NCBI GenBank assembly: GCA_011109175.1
Contig: RDEW01000043.1
Coordinates: 62,001 to 126,000, forward strand
Source of the DNA: Dicyema japonicum
Taxonomy: Eukaryota; Dicyemida; Rhombozoa; Dicyemidae
Direction of reading: 5' to 3'
DNA: 64,000 nt
Below the pieces are notes generated by a model. It worked only from the letters and a program-made list of their open reading frames with translations. It was not told where the DNA came from and did no database searches. The position numbers were made by a program, and so were the translations under genes. This document shows positions 34,330-46,139 of this stretch, in pieces (position 1 is the stretch's first letter; each line of letters starts with the position of its first letter).

Positions 34330-36830
34330 TTACGGAATAAGTACTATCAGTCCGCCAGCTGGCCTTGACTGTTCATCCCGGTATCCCTCTTTCCTTGTTA
34401 ATCGCCCTTCTACTGGTCTTGGAAGTTTCACGTCCTAATTTCAATATCTTCCCTGACTGGCCTGACAAGTTAGTTCTTTTTCTCAGTCAGGCCTATGTAT
34501 AATTTCTTCCCAAGTGTAGTTTGATCGCCGCTCGCCTTGTTTTCTCAAGTCTAGCGAGGATCCTCTCCCTCGAGGGGTTGTAAAACCATCACTCGCTTCC
34601 ATAGATAAGTCTTGGAAGAATCACATTCCGAAAAACAAAAATGGTACACCATCCAACTTTAGGCTTCTAGTGCAGAACAATGCTTGCACAGTTTTCTTTT
34701 TCCGCTCTTCGACGTACTTCAGATATGATCCTTTCCCATCAACTACAATTCCAAGGCATTTCAGAGACAAAAATCTCAGTATGCGAATAGTGGAAGGCTC
34801 TTCGTGATGCCTACTCAGCCTGCTTATCCGTAAATAGCTGGACTTTTCCGTGGAGAATCTCAGGCTCTCCGATTACATTAATCCTGGACTTTGTCGACAA
34901 AAGCTCCTAGTCTCTGCTCTGAAAGGTATGCCCTCAAAGACGAATCAAGATTAAAATGTCATCAGCGTAATTATCAGCTTGGTCCTGACGTCTAGCGGTG
35001 ACGGAAAATCTTCCATAAATACGTTGAATAACAGGGCTTAAAATAGATCCCTGTGGACTCCCCTTTCAAACGATATACCATCAGAATATCTTCCACCGGC
35101 TACCATGTAAGATATCCTCCCAGTCAAATAGTCCTTCAACCATAGGAACATTTGTTTGATATCTTAGATCGTACAAGTTGAATAAATAAGGCTTCCATAC
35201 ACTGTCGAACGCCTTCGAGATTTCAAGGCAAACAAAGCTTAACTGACTTTTCTTCTAAATCCATTTGTAATTTCGTAATTTAGTGATTATATACAATTTC
35301 CACACGATCTTCCCGGACGAAAACCCATTGGTAAGGTCGTAGAAAGTTACTCTCTTCCATATGACGATTCAATCTCTTGAATACAATCCGTTCCATAATC
35401 TTTGATGTAGAACATGTAAGGCTTATTGGTCTATAACTAAGAGGATCCTTCCTCGACTTTCCAGGTTTGAGGATCATCTTCACAATAGAACGCTTCCATA
35501 ACGGAGGAACATGTCCGAGCTTAAAATTCGAGTTATATATTTTTTAGAATAAATAGTAGTTCATCGGACCCTTCTTTAAACATAATCATGGAATGCTGTC
35601 AAATCCAGGAGTCTTGTTCTTGCACTCGCGTATAGCAGTTCTGACTTCTGCCAGAGTGATATCCTCTCCCAAACTTTCCAGCTCGCCCATAGAGTAATAA
35701 ATAAAATTAGATATCTCCTCTGAAAACTTCTCAGGTAAGAGGATCAACTCCCTGTATATCCTCGAGCTGCTTCCTGAACACCGAAGGTACTCTTTCCAAA
35801 GGAATTGTCCTTCCCTCATGGTCGGCCAGCACAATACTCTTCGCCTTTAAATTTCCATTAGTAAGCCTTCTGTACATTTTCCAGAAACAAGGGTTTTTCC
35901 AGTTAACTTTTGAGGCTGCATTTTTCAATTTATCTTCCGCAACTACTTTCCATGCTCTTTCCAGTAATTTTTGAATCACAGAAATTTTGCTTTTCAGAGT
36001 TGTCCTGTCCCACAAATCCACACATCGTCTAAGCTTAGCCTTCAGACTATTATCTCGCAATAAGATTCTGTATCATAGGTGGGCAAGACTGTTTGTTGTT
36101 CGGAACACTCTTGGAATAGACCTTCTTTCCATACAATCGCAGATACACCAGCATAATATTAGATAGTTCCCAGTTAAAAACGTCCAGCTCCTCAGGTGTA
36201 GAAAAAGAATTAGTCTTCATTCGTAAGGTCTTCGACAAATAAAAACGATAATGTTCCCAGTCTATCGACGAAGTATCATAATTTATGAAAATATCTTCAA
36301 CAATATTCGGCTCCAGGTTTGTAGTCACCTCCTATATCCCAAAGTATTCTTGGTCTGTCCACATGATCTAGAAGTTATGGAGACACTAGGACTAATCTCA
36401 GCATATCACCGCCATAGTGTGAGAAATGGTTAGGTTCTTCAGACGTCAAGAATTCAACTCCAATTTCGCTAACCAGATCTGCTGGAGTCGCCCATTCCCG
36501 TTGTTTTTGCAACATCCGTAACTCGTATTCTTAGCATTCAAGTCTCCTACCAAAATCCACATCGGGTTTCTTTCGAAGAACTCACCAATTTTTGCAGAAG
36601 ATCGGGCCAAGTCCTTAGAGTATATGTCCCTCCACATTGTACATTGAAGGACACGAATTCCGAATCGGCGACCAATAAAATAGAATCATTTCGTGTTTGC
36701 AATTCTTTAAGAAAAAAGATCGAACTGAATATGTGATATATTGGTCCTCTTATCTCTTGTGTTGGCTTGACTGTTTCCTTTCTAGACTCTGTCTTTATGG
36801 GGATCATTTTCTTGGATGCCTTCTTCATAG
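34330..36830 (-). mobile_element. Jockey-type LINE (family C), ORF2: APE endonuclease and reverse transcriptase
   Basis: Reverse strand, downstream of the ORF1 at 37.7 kb. Endonuclease: SEFVSFNVQCGGTYTL and FERNPMWILVGDLNAKNTSY (36.7-36.45 kb). Linker: SCPPMIQNLIAR (36.05 kb) and WKNPCFWKMYRRLTNG. RT: LAEVRTAIRECKNKTPGFDS (35.6 kb), PLSYRPISLTCSTSKIMERI (35.4 kb), a FDSV-like palm and a YADD-like block (34.95 kb). Many frames are contiguous over hundreds of bases, separated by shifts more than stops. A related truncated copy lies at 41.4-42.6 kb. Confidence 0.85.
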
Positions 36831-36864
36831 CAGGACATCCTCTGTAACGGGCATTATGCCCTGG

Positions 36865-37716
36865 TCATCCACAATTAATACGATTTGTCTTCACGTCTGG
36901 AAAAAATTCACACACAACAAGGTCGTGTTCCCCTCCACATTTGAGGCACCTCTTCTTCTCCTTGCAATGCGCGACGATGTGACCAATTCGTTCACAATTG
37001 TAGCAGATAGGAGGGGGCCTCCTCATCCATTCACAGGAGATCTTGTTCGTTCCAATGTAGAAGCCACAACGTATTAGCGATGTGGCCTCCGCTTTACTAT
37101 TAATCGAGGCCTTCACCATTGGCATGGGCTGTGATCCTCTGGACATTCGGGTAACTTTTGTAGTTGAGGGAGCTATCTCCTGGAGGTAGTCCAAGAGGTC
37201 GTCTTCCTTGACCCAGAAAAATAGATTCTTGAAGACAATCTCAGACGGTTTTGTTGAAAGTGTTCTGAATCGGTGGTTGTCCAGACCAAAGGGACAGTTC
37301 TCATTCACGGCTTCCATATAGGTGGTCATGTAGGGGTTGTCTCGGAAATCCAGTCGGAAGGAGCCCGATCCTCTGTGGCTCATCCTCATACATCCGTACT
37401 GGTCATAGAGGTATAGAATGTTCGCGATCCTTATCGCACTAGTAGCTGAATTGACTGTTATCAATAGAGACGAGTTGTCTGTGGGGTTAGCTTTTATGGG
37501 TTCGTTTGCTTGTTTGGCCATTTCTGAGAAGTCGTGTTTCATAAGTTCATTGGCAGGTTTAGCAGCTTTCGTCTCGCACGGCGTTTTGTTGTCCAATGTG
37601 AAGGAATCAGCCATAGCAGTTCCTGGAGGACGAGAAGAGCCGCTGGTTTTCATTGTTGCAACTTTTGTTGTCATTGTTGCTCGTTTAGATCCTTTCGTAC
37701 TAGCTTTTTGCACCAT
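36865..37716 (-). CDS. Jockey-type LINE family C ORF1 (gag-like, zinc knuckles)
   Basis: Intact 283-codon frame encoding the nucleic-acid-binding ORF1 protein of the retrotransposon. A Thr/Lys/Ala-rich N terminus (about residues 1-80) is followed by a middle domain resembling the RRM-like gag region (RFRTLSTKPSEIVFKNLFFW, then VTRMSRGSQPMPMVKA). Near the C terminus are consecutive CCHC-type knuckles: CYNCERIGHIVAHC, CLKCGGEHDLVVC. It sits directly upstream of the endonuclease/RT fragments in the same orientation. An uninterrupted ORF1 suggests a recent insertion. Confidence 0.88.
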   Translation of the reverse strand: MVQKASTKGSKRATMTTKVATMKTSGSSRPPGTAMADSFTLDNKTPCETKAAKPANELMKHDFSEMAKQANEPIKANPTDNSSLLITVNSATSAIRIANILYLYDQYGCMRMSHRGSGSFRLDFRDNPYMTTYMEAVNENCPFGLDNHRFRTLSTKPSEIVFKNLFFWVKEDDLLDYLQEIAPSTTKVTRMSRGSQPMPMVKASINSKAEATSLIRCGFYIGTNKISCEWMRRPPPICYNCERIGHIVAHCKEKKRCLKCGGEHDLVVCEFFPDVKTNRINCG

Positions 37717-37744
37717 TTCCTTTTTTGAGCCGTTAAATACTTAG

Positions 37745-38060
37745 CTAACTAATATATTTTTGCGGTTTTATGTCGCAACGGAGTTGCAACGGCAAAGTCG
37801 ATTTTTGCGGCTCTTTCTCAACCGGTCATAAGTAATAAGAACGTCATATTCACATTTTATTAAATTTATTTTGAAAAATAAAATAAAGTCTTACAGCGAT
37901 TGTCCTTACGTAGCTATTCCCTCTGAGGATGACGAGCAAGATTCTCTCAAATAGCCAGCAGCACCCATGGAGATTTCCTGTTCGTGTAGAAATCCGATTT
38001 CCTAAACGACTCAAGAATCCAGCGTCGCAGGCGCAAGAAAACCAAACGTTTCAATTTCGG
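37745..38060. repeat. Composite repeat pieces at the 5' edge of the family C LINE
   Basis: 37745-37820 (+) carries GCGGTTTTATGTCGCAACGG as at 28.29 and 30.41 kb. 37885-38060 is the reverse-strand GAGCGAATCT module (GCTATTCCCTCTGAGGATG, TTCTCTCAAATAGCCAGCAG, GACTCAAGAATCCAGCGTCG). The order and orientation differ from copies A and B. Confidence 0.6.
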
Positions 38061-39925
38061 GCGAAATAAACAACTTTCCCTTTTGACCTCTCGCCCTTTT
38101 ATTAAAATATCCAGATTTTATAAATGTTTTAGAAGTATTCCCATTGATCCAACGAGTTACTTTATAGGCTTAATATTTTTATTTTAAATAAAATTATGTT
38201 TCTTATTTATTTATTTAATAAAATAAAATTATTTTCTGAGGGAAATGTGTCATACGTTAAGATTATTTATTATTAATGCACTTTCTTTATGACTTGGTCC
38301 TTACAAAGCTAGTGCAACACGCGAAACTAACATCAATATCATACTCTTCCATTTGTTCCTGCCACAAGCTAGCTCCCGTAGTCCAAGTCCTCTTCTTCTT
38401 TAAGAGTCCACTTATTGTTTCGAAAGTTCTCTTCCAAAACCATGTGGATCGAGGTCATTGATCGTCACGAATCAGAGAATATCAGGGAACTTTTAACGGG
38501 CACTTACCTGCGATTTCCAGATCGATTCTCAATATATTTTTAAAGAGTCTCCATCGATCTTCTTTGATTTCACCAAATTAGCCATCAACTCATCCACTAG
38601 TACAGGGTTCTGTATAAGTCATCTGCCAAATCGCTCTCCACTCTTTTTACAATTCTCCGGAAAGTTTATACGGTATACAGATGTTGTATCTGAATTGTTC
38701 GAACACCTTCCACAAGCGAAGTAGAGGTATATATCCGATAGTAGTCAGGAATTAATGGCGCCAGTTATGTTTCCTTTTTCCCCCGGAGTACTCATTTCCC
38801 CCTGACTGCCGATAATGTTGCACGAAACGTATGTTCCGGTTCAACATATGCCATCTCGATGGCCTGTAATCATCTGGAACGCTTACTACTTCGTTTGGAA
38901 CGCCTCGGTGTCATTGTTTTGTCTTTTAGGGGTATTGGTTTAGCCAATAATACCTCAGAGACGGAGATTATCAACATCTCTATCTCTGTCCACATTTTGT
39001 TTTCGTTGTCGGAGCTTTCAGAGATCAGTTTACAAGAGCAGAGATCACAGATTTAGGTGAATCGTCTTTCCTCAAGATTTGTTTTGCAAATGAGGGTCTG
39101 AATAGTGCTCTTTTCTCAAAAGAGTCTCTGCTACGCTCTCTATCTGGGAGGCTGAGGATCTTCGAGGGTTCACTGTATTTTTTATTGAAATTTAGGGAAA
39201 AATAATATGTCAAAATTATGTAAGTAGAAAGTCTAGAAATATTTTCCCGAACGTTAAATCGCTGGCAAGGCAGATTCGTAACCTTTTAACCTTGACATGT
39301 GAATTTAATAAATATCAGACCTTTAAATAATCAATTAAATGACTCTTCAAGAACATTGGGCTCACGATCATCAGGTGCATGGCGTACTCGATACCTACAG
39401 GCAATTATGGAGACTTTGTCCTGAAAATTTGTTTTTGATATATTCGATAAGGAAGTCGTGAAAGGAACTTGCTTGGTAGTTTGACCCACAAATTTCCATT
39501 GTCTTGCTAGTAATTTTCTTGAGGACGCTTGGTGTCTCCTGAAAAATGCTTTTGAGACATCTAGGTATACTATCTCATTATGAAGTCTAGATGAATGCGA
39601 ATATCATGAAGAGTTCATTTTTCGAAGGACCAAATCGAGTCTAAGAATTTTCAAATAGAGTTAGTCAACTTTGTTCAACGCTTCAATCTTTGATGTGTTT
39701 GCTCATCTCGTTGTTGAGGGTATATATTCTGGAGATGTGAACATTGGTAGATAGCATTTGTTTTATTTTTGTGATGTCAACCCACAGAGTCATAATAATA
39801 CCAAAGACCACGGTTCACCAAACTAACTAAACACCTGATCCTACCACGCTCTACAGAGACCTAAACTTGTCCCGATCCTCGTCACTCGATACCACACAAA
39901 CACGAATAGTCACGACGGCGCGGTC
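38061..39925. other. Intergenic or retroelement debris
   Basis: No domain-bearing frame. Around 39170 the sequence GAGGGTTCACTGTA resembles a Tigger-type terminus (CAGTGAACCCTC on the other strand), but no partner end was found. 39350-39370 (AGAACATTGGGCTCACGATC) recurs at about 54790, so these are probably pieces of the same LINE family. Confidence 0.4.
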
Positions 39926-39934
39926 CACGGTTCA

Positions 39935-40060
39935 TGGGTATCATGGATTCATGAACCCATAGATCTTTTGAAATTCATGAACCCATAGATCTTTTGAAAT
40001 TTTAGAGAAATTGGGAGTAGGAAATCACCCCATAGATCTTTTGAAATTTTTCAAACATGA
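39935..40060. repeat. Short tandem/dispersed duplication, 27-bp unit
   Basis: CCCATAGATCTTTTGAAATT occurs three times (39957, 39984 and about 40029). The first two lie in a direct ATTCATGAACCCATAG tandem. Confidence 0.85.
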
Positions 40061-40429
40061 TAGCACTATTGTTTGTTTTTAAATCTACCGTCCGTCTTCC
40101 CAGTTTCTTGTCTGGTGTGAAGAGAGTTGAAAGGGGACATTACATTTAAAATGACTTAATAAATGTTAATTTAACTTTTTTAAATTAAATTAATAATATA
40201 CGAGATATATGACAGCGAAAATATTAATTAACGCCTCTTAAACCTCGAGACCACAGCAAACAACGTGTAATTAATTTTTAAATTGATAAATTAAATATTT
40301 AAAAAATAAAACAATATTTTATATTTATAAACAACTAATTAACATACATAGATTCATTTTATTGATATCATTAATGAATCGGGAACTTTCTCACTGGTAG
40401 AAGAGGAAAAGTCGTAACAAAATCCTGCT

Positions 40430-41290
40430 AATCGATCTCAAAATTTCTTCCAAACGGCGTGCCACAGAGTTCCCCTTGTCATCGTCGCTTTTAACTTATT
40501 CTTGCATGGTATTCCAATTGACTCGGACAAAAATTCCATAATCCTTGCGTATGCTGATGACATAATATATGCTTGCAAGGATAATGTGTTACTACAGCTA
40601 CAAACAAATTGCAAACTACTCTGGAAAGACTCCATGAATGGTTGAAAAAAAATTCAATTTCAACGTTCACAGAAAATCCTTTACCTCTTTTTTTACGTCG
40701 AATAGAAAGAAGGTTATCAAGCTATTCGGCAGAACTATTTTTGAATGTTGAACTAATCCCAAATAAGAAACAAGCCAAGATTCTGCGGGTAACATTTGAT
40801 ACTCTTATGACCTTCAGCACACATGTGTCAAGCGTAATCAGTGCTTCACGAAAGCTTAACTTTTTGAAGGTGCTCGTCTCAAAATTTAAAGGATTCTCAA
40901 AACAATCATTACCAACGTTATAAACTTAATTTATCGAACCAACTATAAGTTATGGATGTGTAGCTTGGGGAACAAAACTTGCCAAAACAAACATAGATAA
41001 GATCAACTCCCCCTAATCAAATATGACCGAAACAATCTCTCGAATAACAGGACTACCAATAAGGGCAACCCATAAGGTCCTTATGAGGAATTCCGGCGGC
41101 ATATTCACCCAAAATGGAAAACTGCCAGAAGAACGGTGTTATCGAAAATGTGTCGGTTTCCGAGAGTGACACCGGGAAAAGATGAGAATATTGCTGAGAG
41201 AAACCGGGATCTAAAGGTTTCTTCAATATCAAATGCCATTTCATCAATTCTGGAGGAGACAGAACTATTGCTGAGAGGAATTGATAAAAT
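40430..41290 (+). mobile_element. Jockey-type LINE RT fragment
   Basis: GVPQSSP is followed by LAYADDIIYACKDN (catalytic YADD) in overlapping frames, then the open frame 40609-40923 with LHEWLKKNSIS, AKILRVTFDT and SASRKLNFLK, the post-RT thumb. Near 41.04 kb ISRITGLPIRATH continues the C-terminal region. It is truncated before the N-terminal half of the RT. Confidence 0.75.
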
Positions 41291-41339
41291 TATTTGATCA
41301 GAATCAACCATTAAATCAGTATCTCTTTGACAGTTTGTA

Positions 41340-42580
41340 ATCTTAAAGACTCTCCAATTGTATGAGGTTTGGAGTTTGATCCCAGATGACAAAAAAGAGC
41401 TGTCTGCAATGTACTGTAATTTCCGACGAGGAACTGCTTATTGTTGATGGTACTGTCAGTTTCTTGGAAGTGATGACGGCTATCAGGGAATGCAAGGTCA
41501 ATGCTCCAGGATATGACCACATATCAATTAAACTTATCAATAAAGGTCCAAATATTTTATTTGATAATTTTCGATGTCTTTACGATGGGTGTTCAAAGTT
41601 TAGCCATTTCCCTTGAAAAAGCTGTCGTGAGGATGATTCCAAAACCAAAAAAGTCAGAGAAATCCGAGAGCAACCGCCCAATTAGCTTAATATGTTCTTT
41701 CGTGAGATTGATTGAACGTATCACTTTCAAGAGGCTAAGCAGACATATAGATGAGAATGACTTTCTGATTCCATAGCAGTGCGGTTTTCGTCCCGGAAGA
41801 GGCTGTGCAGATTGTTTCTTTCTACCGAATTCTGAAATCACGAAAGCAAGGGGTACCAAAAGAAAAATAAACTTATTATGTCTTGATATTTCGAAAGAAT
41901 TCGATAGGGTATGCCATGAAGCGTTGACAAAATAGCTTTTATCAGCATGCGTTCCAAGATACCTATTTGTATGGCTAAGAAATTATCTTCAGGAAAGACA
42001 ATCTTTTGTGAAGGTGTGTGGGAATATATCTGATGCAACATCATTCAGAAGAGTTCTACAAGGTTCAGTATTGTGCTCTTTTTTGCTAAAAATATTCATT
42101 AACTTTTCCACGTCCGAGGAATATTAATACTAGTCTTCTTATTTATGGGGAAACATCCCTAATATCTTTTATATCTGAGGAAAAATCCGGGAGTATGTGG
42201 ACTAGATTTAGCAATGGTGGAGCATGAGAGGGTTAAAGCTTTCTGCTGAAAAATCAAGCGCACTCGGAATAAGCCGTGGAAATAAAAACACTTTAAACAG
42301 GAATAGAGACTGAGAGTGAACAGTACATGCCGTCTGCGTTATTTGGGGTTGGACTATGGATACGTGGGAGATTACATGGACGACATAAGGGGGAGGAAGA
42401 GAGCCTATCAGTCACTAATATGTAAAAGAAAGTTACACGTTAGCCGTGAACCCTACCTGTTAATCTTCAAGGGAGTTATTCTCCCTAGCCTATTTATGGG
42501 TGCGCGAGATAGTTCTTCTCTCCGAAGAGGTATGGGATCTTACTGGGAGAAACGTTTTGAGCTTGCTGACAATGACTTCT
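41340..42580 (+). mobile_element. Jockey-type LINE (family C-related) RT fragment
   Basis: EVMTAIRECKVNAPGYDHIS, NRPISLICSFVRLIERI, FRPGRGCADC, and LCLDISKEFDRVCHEA follow each other across three frames, closely parallel to the 35 kb element. After about 42.5 kb the sequence switches to a family A element, marking an insertion or rearrangement junction. Confidence 0.75.
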
Positions 42581-43885
42581 CTTCAATTGTTCCAAAATTT
42601 TACTCCTGTTTCCTGTGGGATTTCGACTTCTGAAAACGAATTGATTTTTCTTGGATTCTCGATCACTAGGAATGCGATGCAGCATGTCCTCCTTGACAAA
42701 AAACAACTCCTATGACAATTGCTGGACAGATTACAGCTTCTTGACTCACACTCAGCACTATTCCTCATGAAAAAAGTGTTAACATTCAGAGAATCGCCTA
42801 TTTACTCAGGACAGTCCTATTCCCAATTGGAGCAGCTTGAGCACTTTGATTTGTCTTTCCTCAGCTCGACGGAGCAAATATTTAATGTCAAATTCGACGA
42901 TGCTACATGGAATCAAACTACACTCCCAGTTAGATTTGAGGGTATTGGAATCCGTCGTACTTTATACGTCTCACTTCCTGCACATCTGTCTTCACTCACG
43001 GCCTGCGAACCTTTGGTCATGAGAATTCTATACTCCCTACCCGAATTCTCAATTGACCAAGACATAATCCACGCACGAGAAGCCTGGAATGCCACCAACC
43101 TCCCCTGCCTTCACAAGACTGCCAGCGAAACCTGGACAATTTATTGTGCTGGAAATCATTTGGACTCCTACTGGAATCGGCCAATCAGCCTTGACGCTCT
43201 TGTTTGCTTTGGCTTTCCTGAGAGCGGAGCTTAGCTAAACGCCATTCCAAATGGAGCTCTGGGACTTTTCTGGATAATGAATGCATTAGAAGTGGTATCT
43301 CTCTGTGGCTGAGAGTGGAAGTATGTGTACCTCACCCGTGCCATATGGTGTCCTGATTGAATGCTATGACTTTCACTTTCTCGTCTGCAAAAGGAGCGCT
43401 GACAGATTTCCAAGGCACAAAGCTCTGAATGAAATTGTCAAGCGGGCTAGGGATGCTGCTGGATACTCTGCCATTCTTGAACCGGTTGGGTTGTGCAGAA
43501 GTGACGTGAAACGACCGGACGGGATGACTATAATTCTCTTTGAGACCGGGAAACCACTTGTTTGGGAGGTGACATGTACAGATACGTTTGCCCCGAACAA
43601 TCTTCACGAGTGCGCTTCAAAAGCCTGCTCTGCAGCTGTCAAGGCGGAGAAGGATAAACTCAAAAAATACGGCGACCTTCCGATAATGTCCAATTTGTTC
43701 CCCTTGCTATGGAAACTTCCGGATCCTACTCCCTCTCTACATTAGAGTTTTTCGGACGTCCTGGAAACCATATCACCTCATGCACTTGAGATCTCCGCGA
43801 ACGCCGCTGGCTGTTTGAGCGAATTTTGCTCGCAATTCTGAGAAGGAACAGCCACGCAGTGAGGGCGGCAGCTAACTAATGTTTT
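42560..43885 (+). mobile_element. Family A retrotransposon, 3' half with 3' end
   Basis: The RT thumb (LLDSHSALFLMKKVLTFRES), the STEQIFNVKFDDATWNQ block and LPVRFEGIGIRR lie in an open 171-codon frame. Then come the RFPRHKALNEIVKRA and KRPDGMTIILFETGKPLVWE nuclease core (PD...E) in an open 146-codon frame ending at 43745. 43760-43885 carries the TTTGAGCGAATTTTGCTCGC module seen elsewhere, here in 3' UTR position. 5'-truncated, as is usual for LINE insertions. Confidence 0.85.
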
Positions 43886-44111
43886 TCCCTATCATTTTAT
43901 TAATAACACAAAATTTAAAATTATTAATTTTTTTAATTTATTACTTTTTAATGGCTTTTTTGCATGTTTTTAAAGTACAAAATTATTTTTCAACATCAAA
44001 AATACTAAAATTCAAAAAAATAAATTAATTAATTAAAAATTAATTTTTTTTAACTATAAATTTTAAAAATTATAGCTTGTGTTTCTATTACCGGTGTTTC
44101 TTGTTGTAATA

Positions 44112-44500
44112 ATGGTATTTACCAGTATATAACTCAAATTAGTCGAGAAGCAATCATACACTGCTCCTAATGCAGACATCCCTAGAGAATGAGACAAAGA
44201 CCTTCATTGAGTTTGATAACGAGAATAAATGTTTAGAAAGTATCGATATTACTAACTTATAGTGATTTGTCGTATTTTCGAGGAGCATTTAAAGGCAAAG
44301 GTGACAAACGCGTCGAATCTGAGTTATTCATTGACTGATTTGTACCAATTTATGGACGCCTTCCCAAAGTTATCCTGTTTAGTGTATAACCACGTGGGTA
44401 AGTTTATAGCTTTGATTCAACCACTGGTTTGTATTCTCCTCACAACAAAAGCTGGATGAAACAGCAGATTTATCAACTTATGAAGAAACAGTCATCTTAA
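44112..44500 (+). CDS. ERH: Enhancer of rudimentary homolog (ERH)
   Basis: Small conserved nuclear protein that works as a homodimer with RNA-processing partners (family knowledge). Three micro-introns, 44115-44142 (28), 44240-44262 (23) and 44384-44409 (26), leave exactly 312 nt, i.e. 103 aa plus stop, against 104 aa in most animals. Family landmarks: NHTLLLMQ near the start (SHTILLVQ), CLEMICRIFEEHLK (CMEGVCKMYEEHLK), a SLTDLYQFMDAF segment, LSCLVF, and WMKQQIYQLMKKQ at the C terminus (WIKEKIYVLLRRQ). Intron 1 falls immediately after the ATG. Intron 2 contains a yeast-like TACTAAC close to its 3' end. No frameshift is needed. Only the third-exon segment is visible as a plain ORF. Confidence 0.97.
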
Positions 44501-44569
44501 TTATTGCTTTACTGTTTTAATTCTATAATTCATGAGTGTAAATTTTTGTGTAATGCTCAGGATGCCATA

Positions 44570-44840
44570 TTATAGCAGTCTTTCTGGGTTCGATCCCCTT
44601 CACTGACTACTTGGTCTAGGTTTTTCTTCTGTTCCTTATCTTTTATTTTCATAAAATAGTGCCGTCTTGCGATCCACCTGTCTCGGTCGACGCCAAATGT
44701 CTGGATGGCTCACAAAAGATTATTTGCTCTCCTTTACTTAATTGAAGGGGTTCTGAGGACTGCAATCTGTGGATACTTTCTCCTTTCTTTGCTGGTTCTG
44801 AATGGACTTATGCGTGATGTTGGAAAGTCTTTGCTTTTGT
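44570..44840 (+). repeat. SINE-like repeat, family 2, with box-B-like head
   Basis: GGGTTCGATCCCCTTCAC at about 44588 fits an RNA polymerase III box B. The downstream body (GCGATCCACCTGTCTCGG, TTTGCTCTCCTTTACTTAAT, TTGAAGGGGTTCTGAGG) is shared with 33.2-33.4 kb. Confidence 0.5.
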
Positions 44841-44899
44841 GATTGTGGGACCTGGACACATACATTGAATTGTGCATCGGTAAACATTCAGGAAGATAG

Positions 44900-45410
44900 T
44901 ATCTTTTCCAAGGAAATGATGAAATTGCGGACGCTTAGGAGGCTCCCCAGTGATTCCAGCGGTACCTTTTCAACTTTCTGATTGATCCAACAGCCACTGA
45001 GATTTCGAATACGATTGGAACATAGCGGAAATGTTCCCCCAAGTCTGAATATTTATTAAACTTTTTCCGTTCTGCATAGTCAGTAATTGGACTATTCGGG
45101 CGGGTTGGTAAAGGCATGCTAGAAGAAGAGGAGGGGTCGACAAACGTGACGTCCCATAGTAGAGATTTTTCATGCGAAAAGGGAAAGATCGTTGACTCGT
45201 TTGACTTCTTTCCGTATCTTAGAACCAAGTCTGGTGCTCGATAACGGGGACCTCCAGACAACATTTAATTATGTTGCACATGGATGCGTGTCTGGGGGAA
45301 TTTTCTCTCTGCAATATAAAAAACAAATCTTTGAATAGGAAGGGGTAGATGTTGAGCTCATTACAAGCGATCGGAAACGTGTAGGGTGGCCCCCAAAAGA
45401 ACACTGTAAA
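44900..45410 (-). mobile_element. Family A retrotransposon, nuclease/C-terminal fragment
   Basis: The reverse frames read NSPRHASMCNIIKC, YRAPDLVLRYGKK, SLLWDVTFVDPSSS and KYSDLGEHFRYVPIVFE, collinear with the 43.4-43.7 kb C terminus. The final 109-codon frame is open. The nuclease Pro-Asp is kept as APD. Confidence 0.75.
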
Positions 45411-45689
45411 GTTTAGTCGTCCTCATGCGTCAATTTACCGATAGGGAGTAATTCTTAAGAAAGAATGGAGAGAGAATCAAAAAGACCATTAAATATGGAG
45501 ATGTTGACAACTTTTGTGTTTGAGTTCGTTACGGGATGGTATGAAGATGATCTATTACAGCTATACAAAGACTATCGATAGTCAAATCATCCAGATACCA
45601 TTAATGTGAAAGTTTATGCTGCGTGTTGCATCATCGATGGTAAAAATGAGTGATCCCAACGGGTCTCTTTCCCTGATAATCTTCTGAGT

Positions 45690-45860
45690 AGGCAGGATAC
45701 ACACTTCATTAAAGTAAAGAACAGTTATGATGACTAATCTTAAAAAGGAAGAACCAAGGTATGCTTTCACGTCTTTATTTCTTTTTATTGTGTGAATCCT
45801 TTATAGACCATAGGGTTCCGCTGTGAAGTATTCACTGATGACGACGTTGTAACATCAAAG
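45690..45860 (-). repeat. tRNA-derived SINE, family 1, partial copy
   Basis: GTAGGCAGGATACACACTT and TAAAGTAAAGAACAGTTA, then a TTTCTTTTTATTGTGTGAATCC-like stretch, follow the 33.84-33.96 kb sequence closely. The tRNA-like head is missing. Confidence 0.7.
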
Positions 45861-46139
45861 ATACCTAAAATAGCCTTAATTTCTACTAAGTTATTAAGTT
45901 ATGAATAAACGCAGCTAAAATATTTTTTATGCTGATGCAATTAAATCGTTGTAAATGATCGCGGTACCGGTTCACTTGTCTTCCCCCTAAGCACATATAG
46001 TATCCTCTAAGCAAGTATAGTACCCCCATAAAAATATAATTTTTTGATCATAAAATTTTTTTAAATTTTTCCCATAATATTGAAGAGTTTAATTAACCTT
46101 GGCTAAAATATTGAAGAGTTTTTTTTTAACTTTAAAACA

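Noticed and set aside
37418-37744. Forward ORF of 108 codons opposite the LINE ORF1
   Set aside because: It is a shadow of the zinc-knuckle ORF1 on the reverse strand.
44570-44640. tRNA gene from the GGGTTCGATCCCC motif
   Set aside because: No acceptor stem or anticodon arm can be folded around it. The sequence is better explained as the head of a SINE-like repeat.
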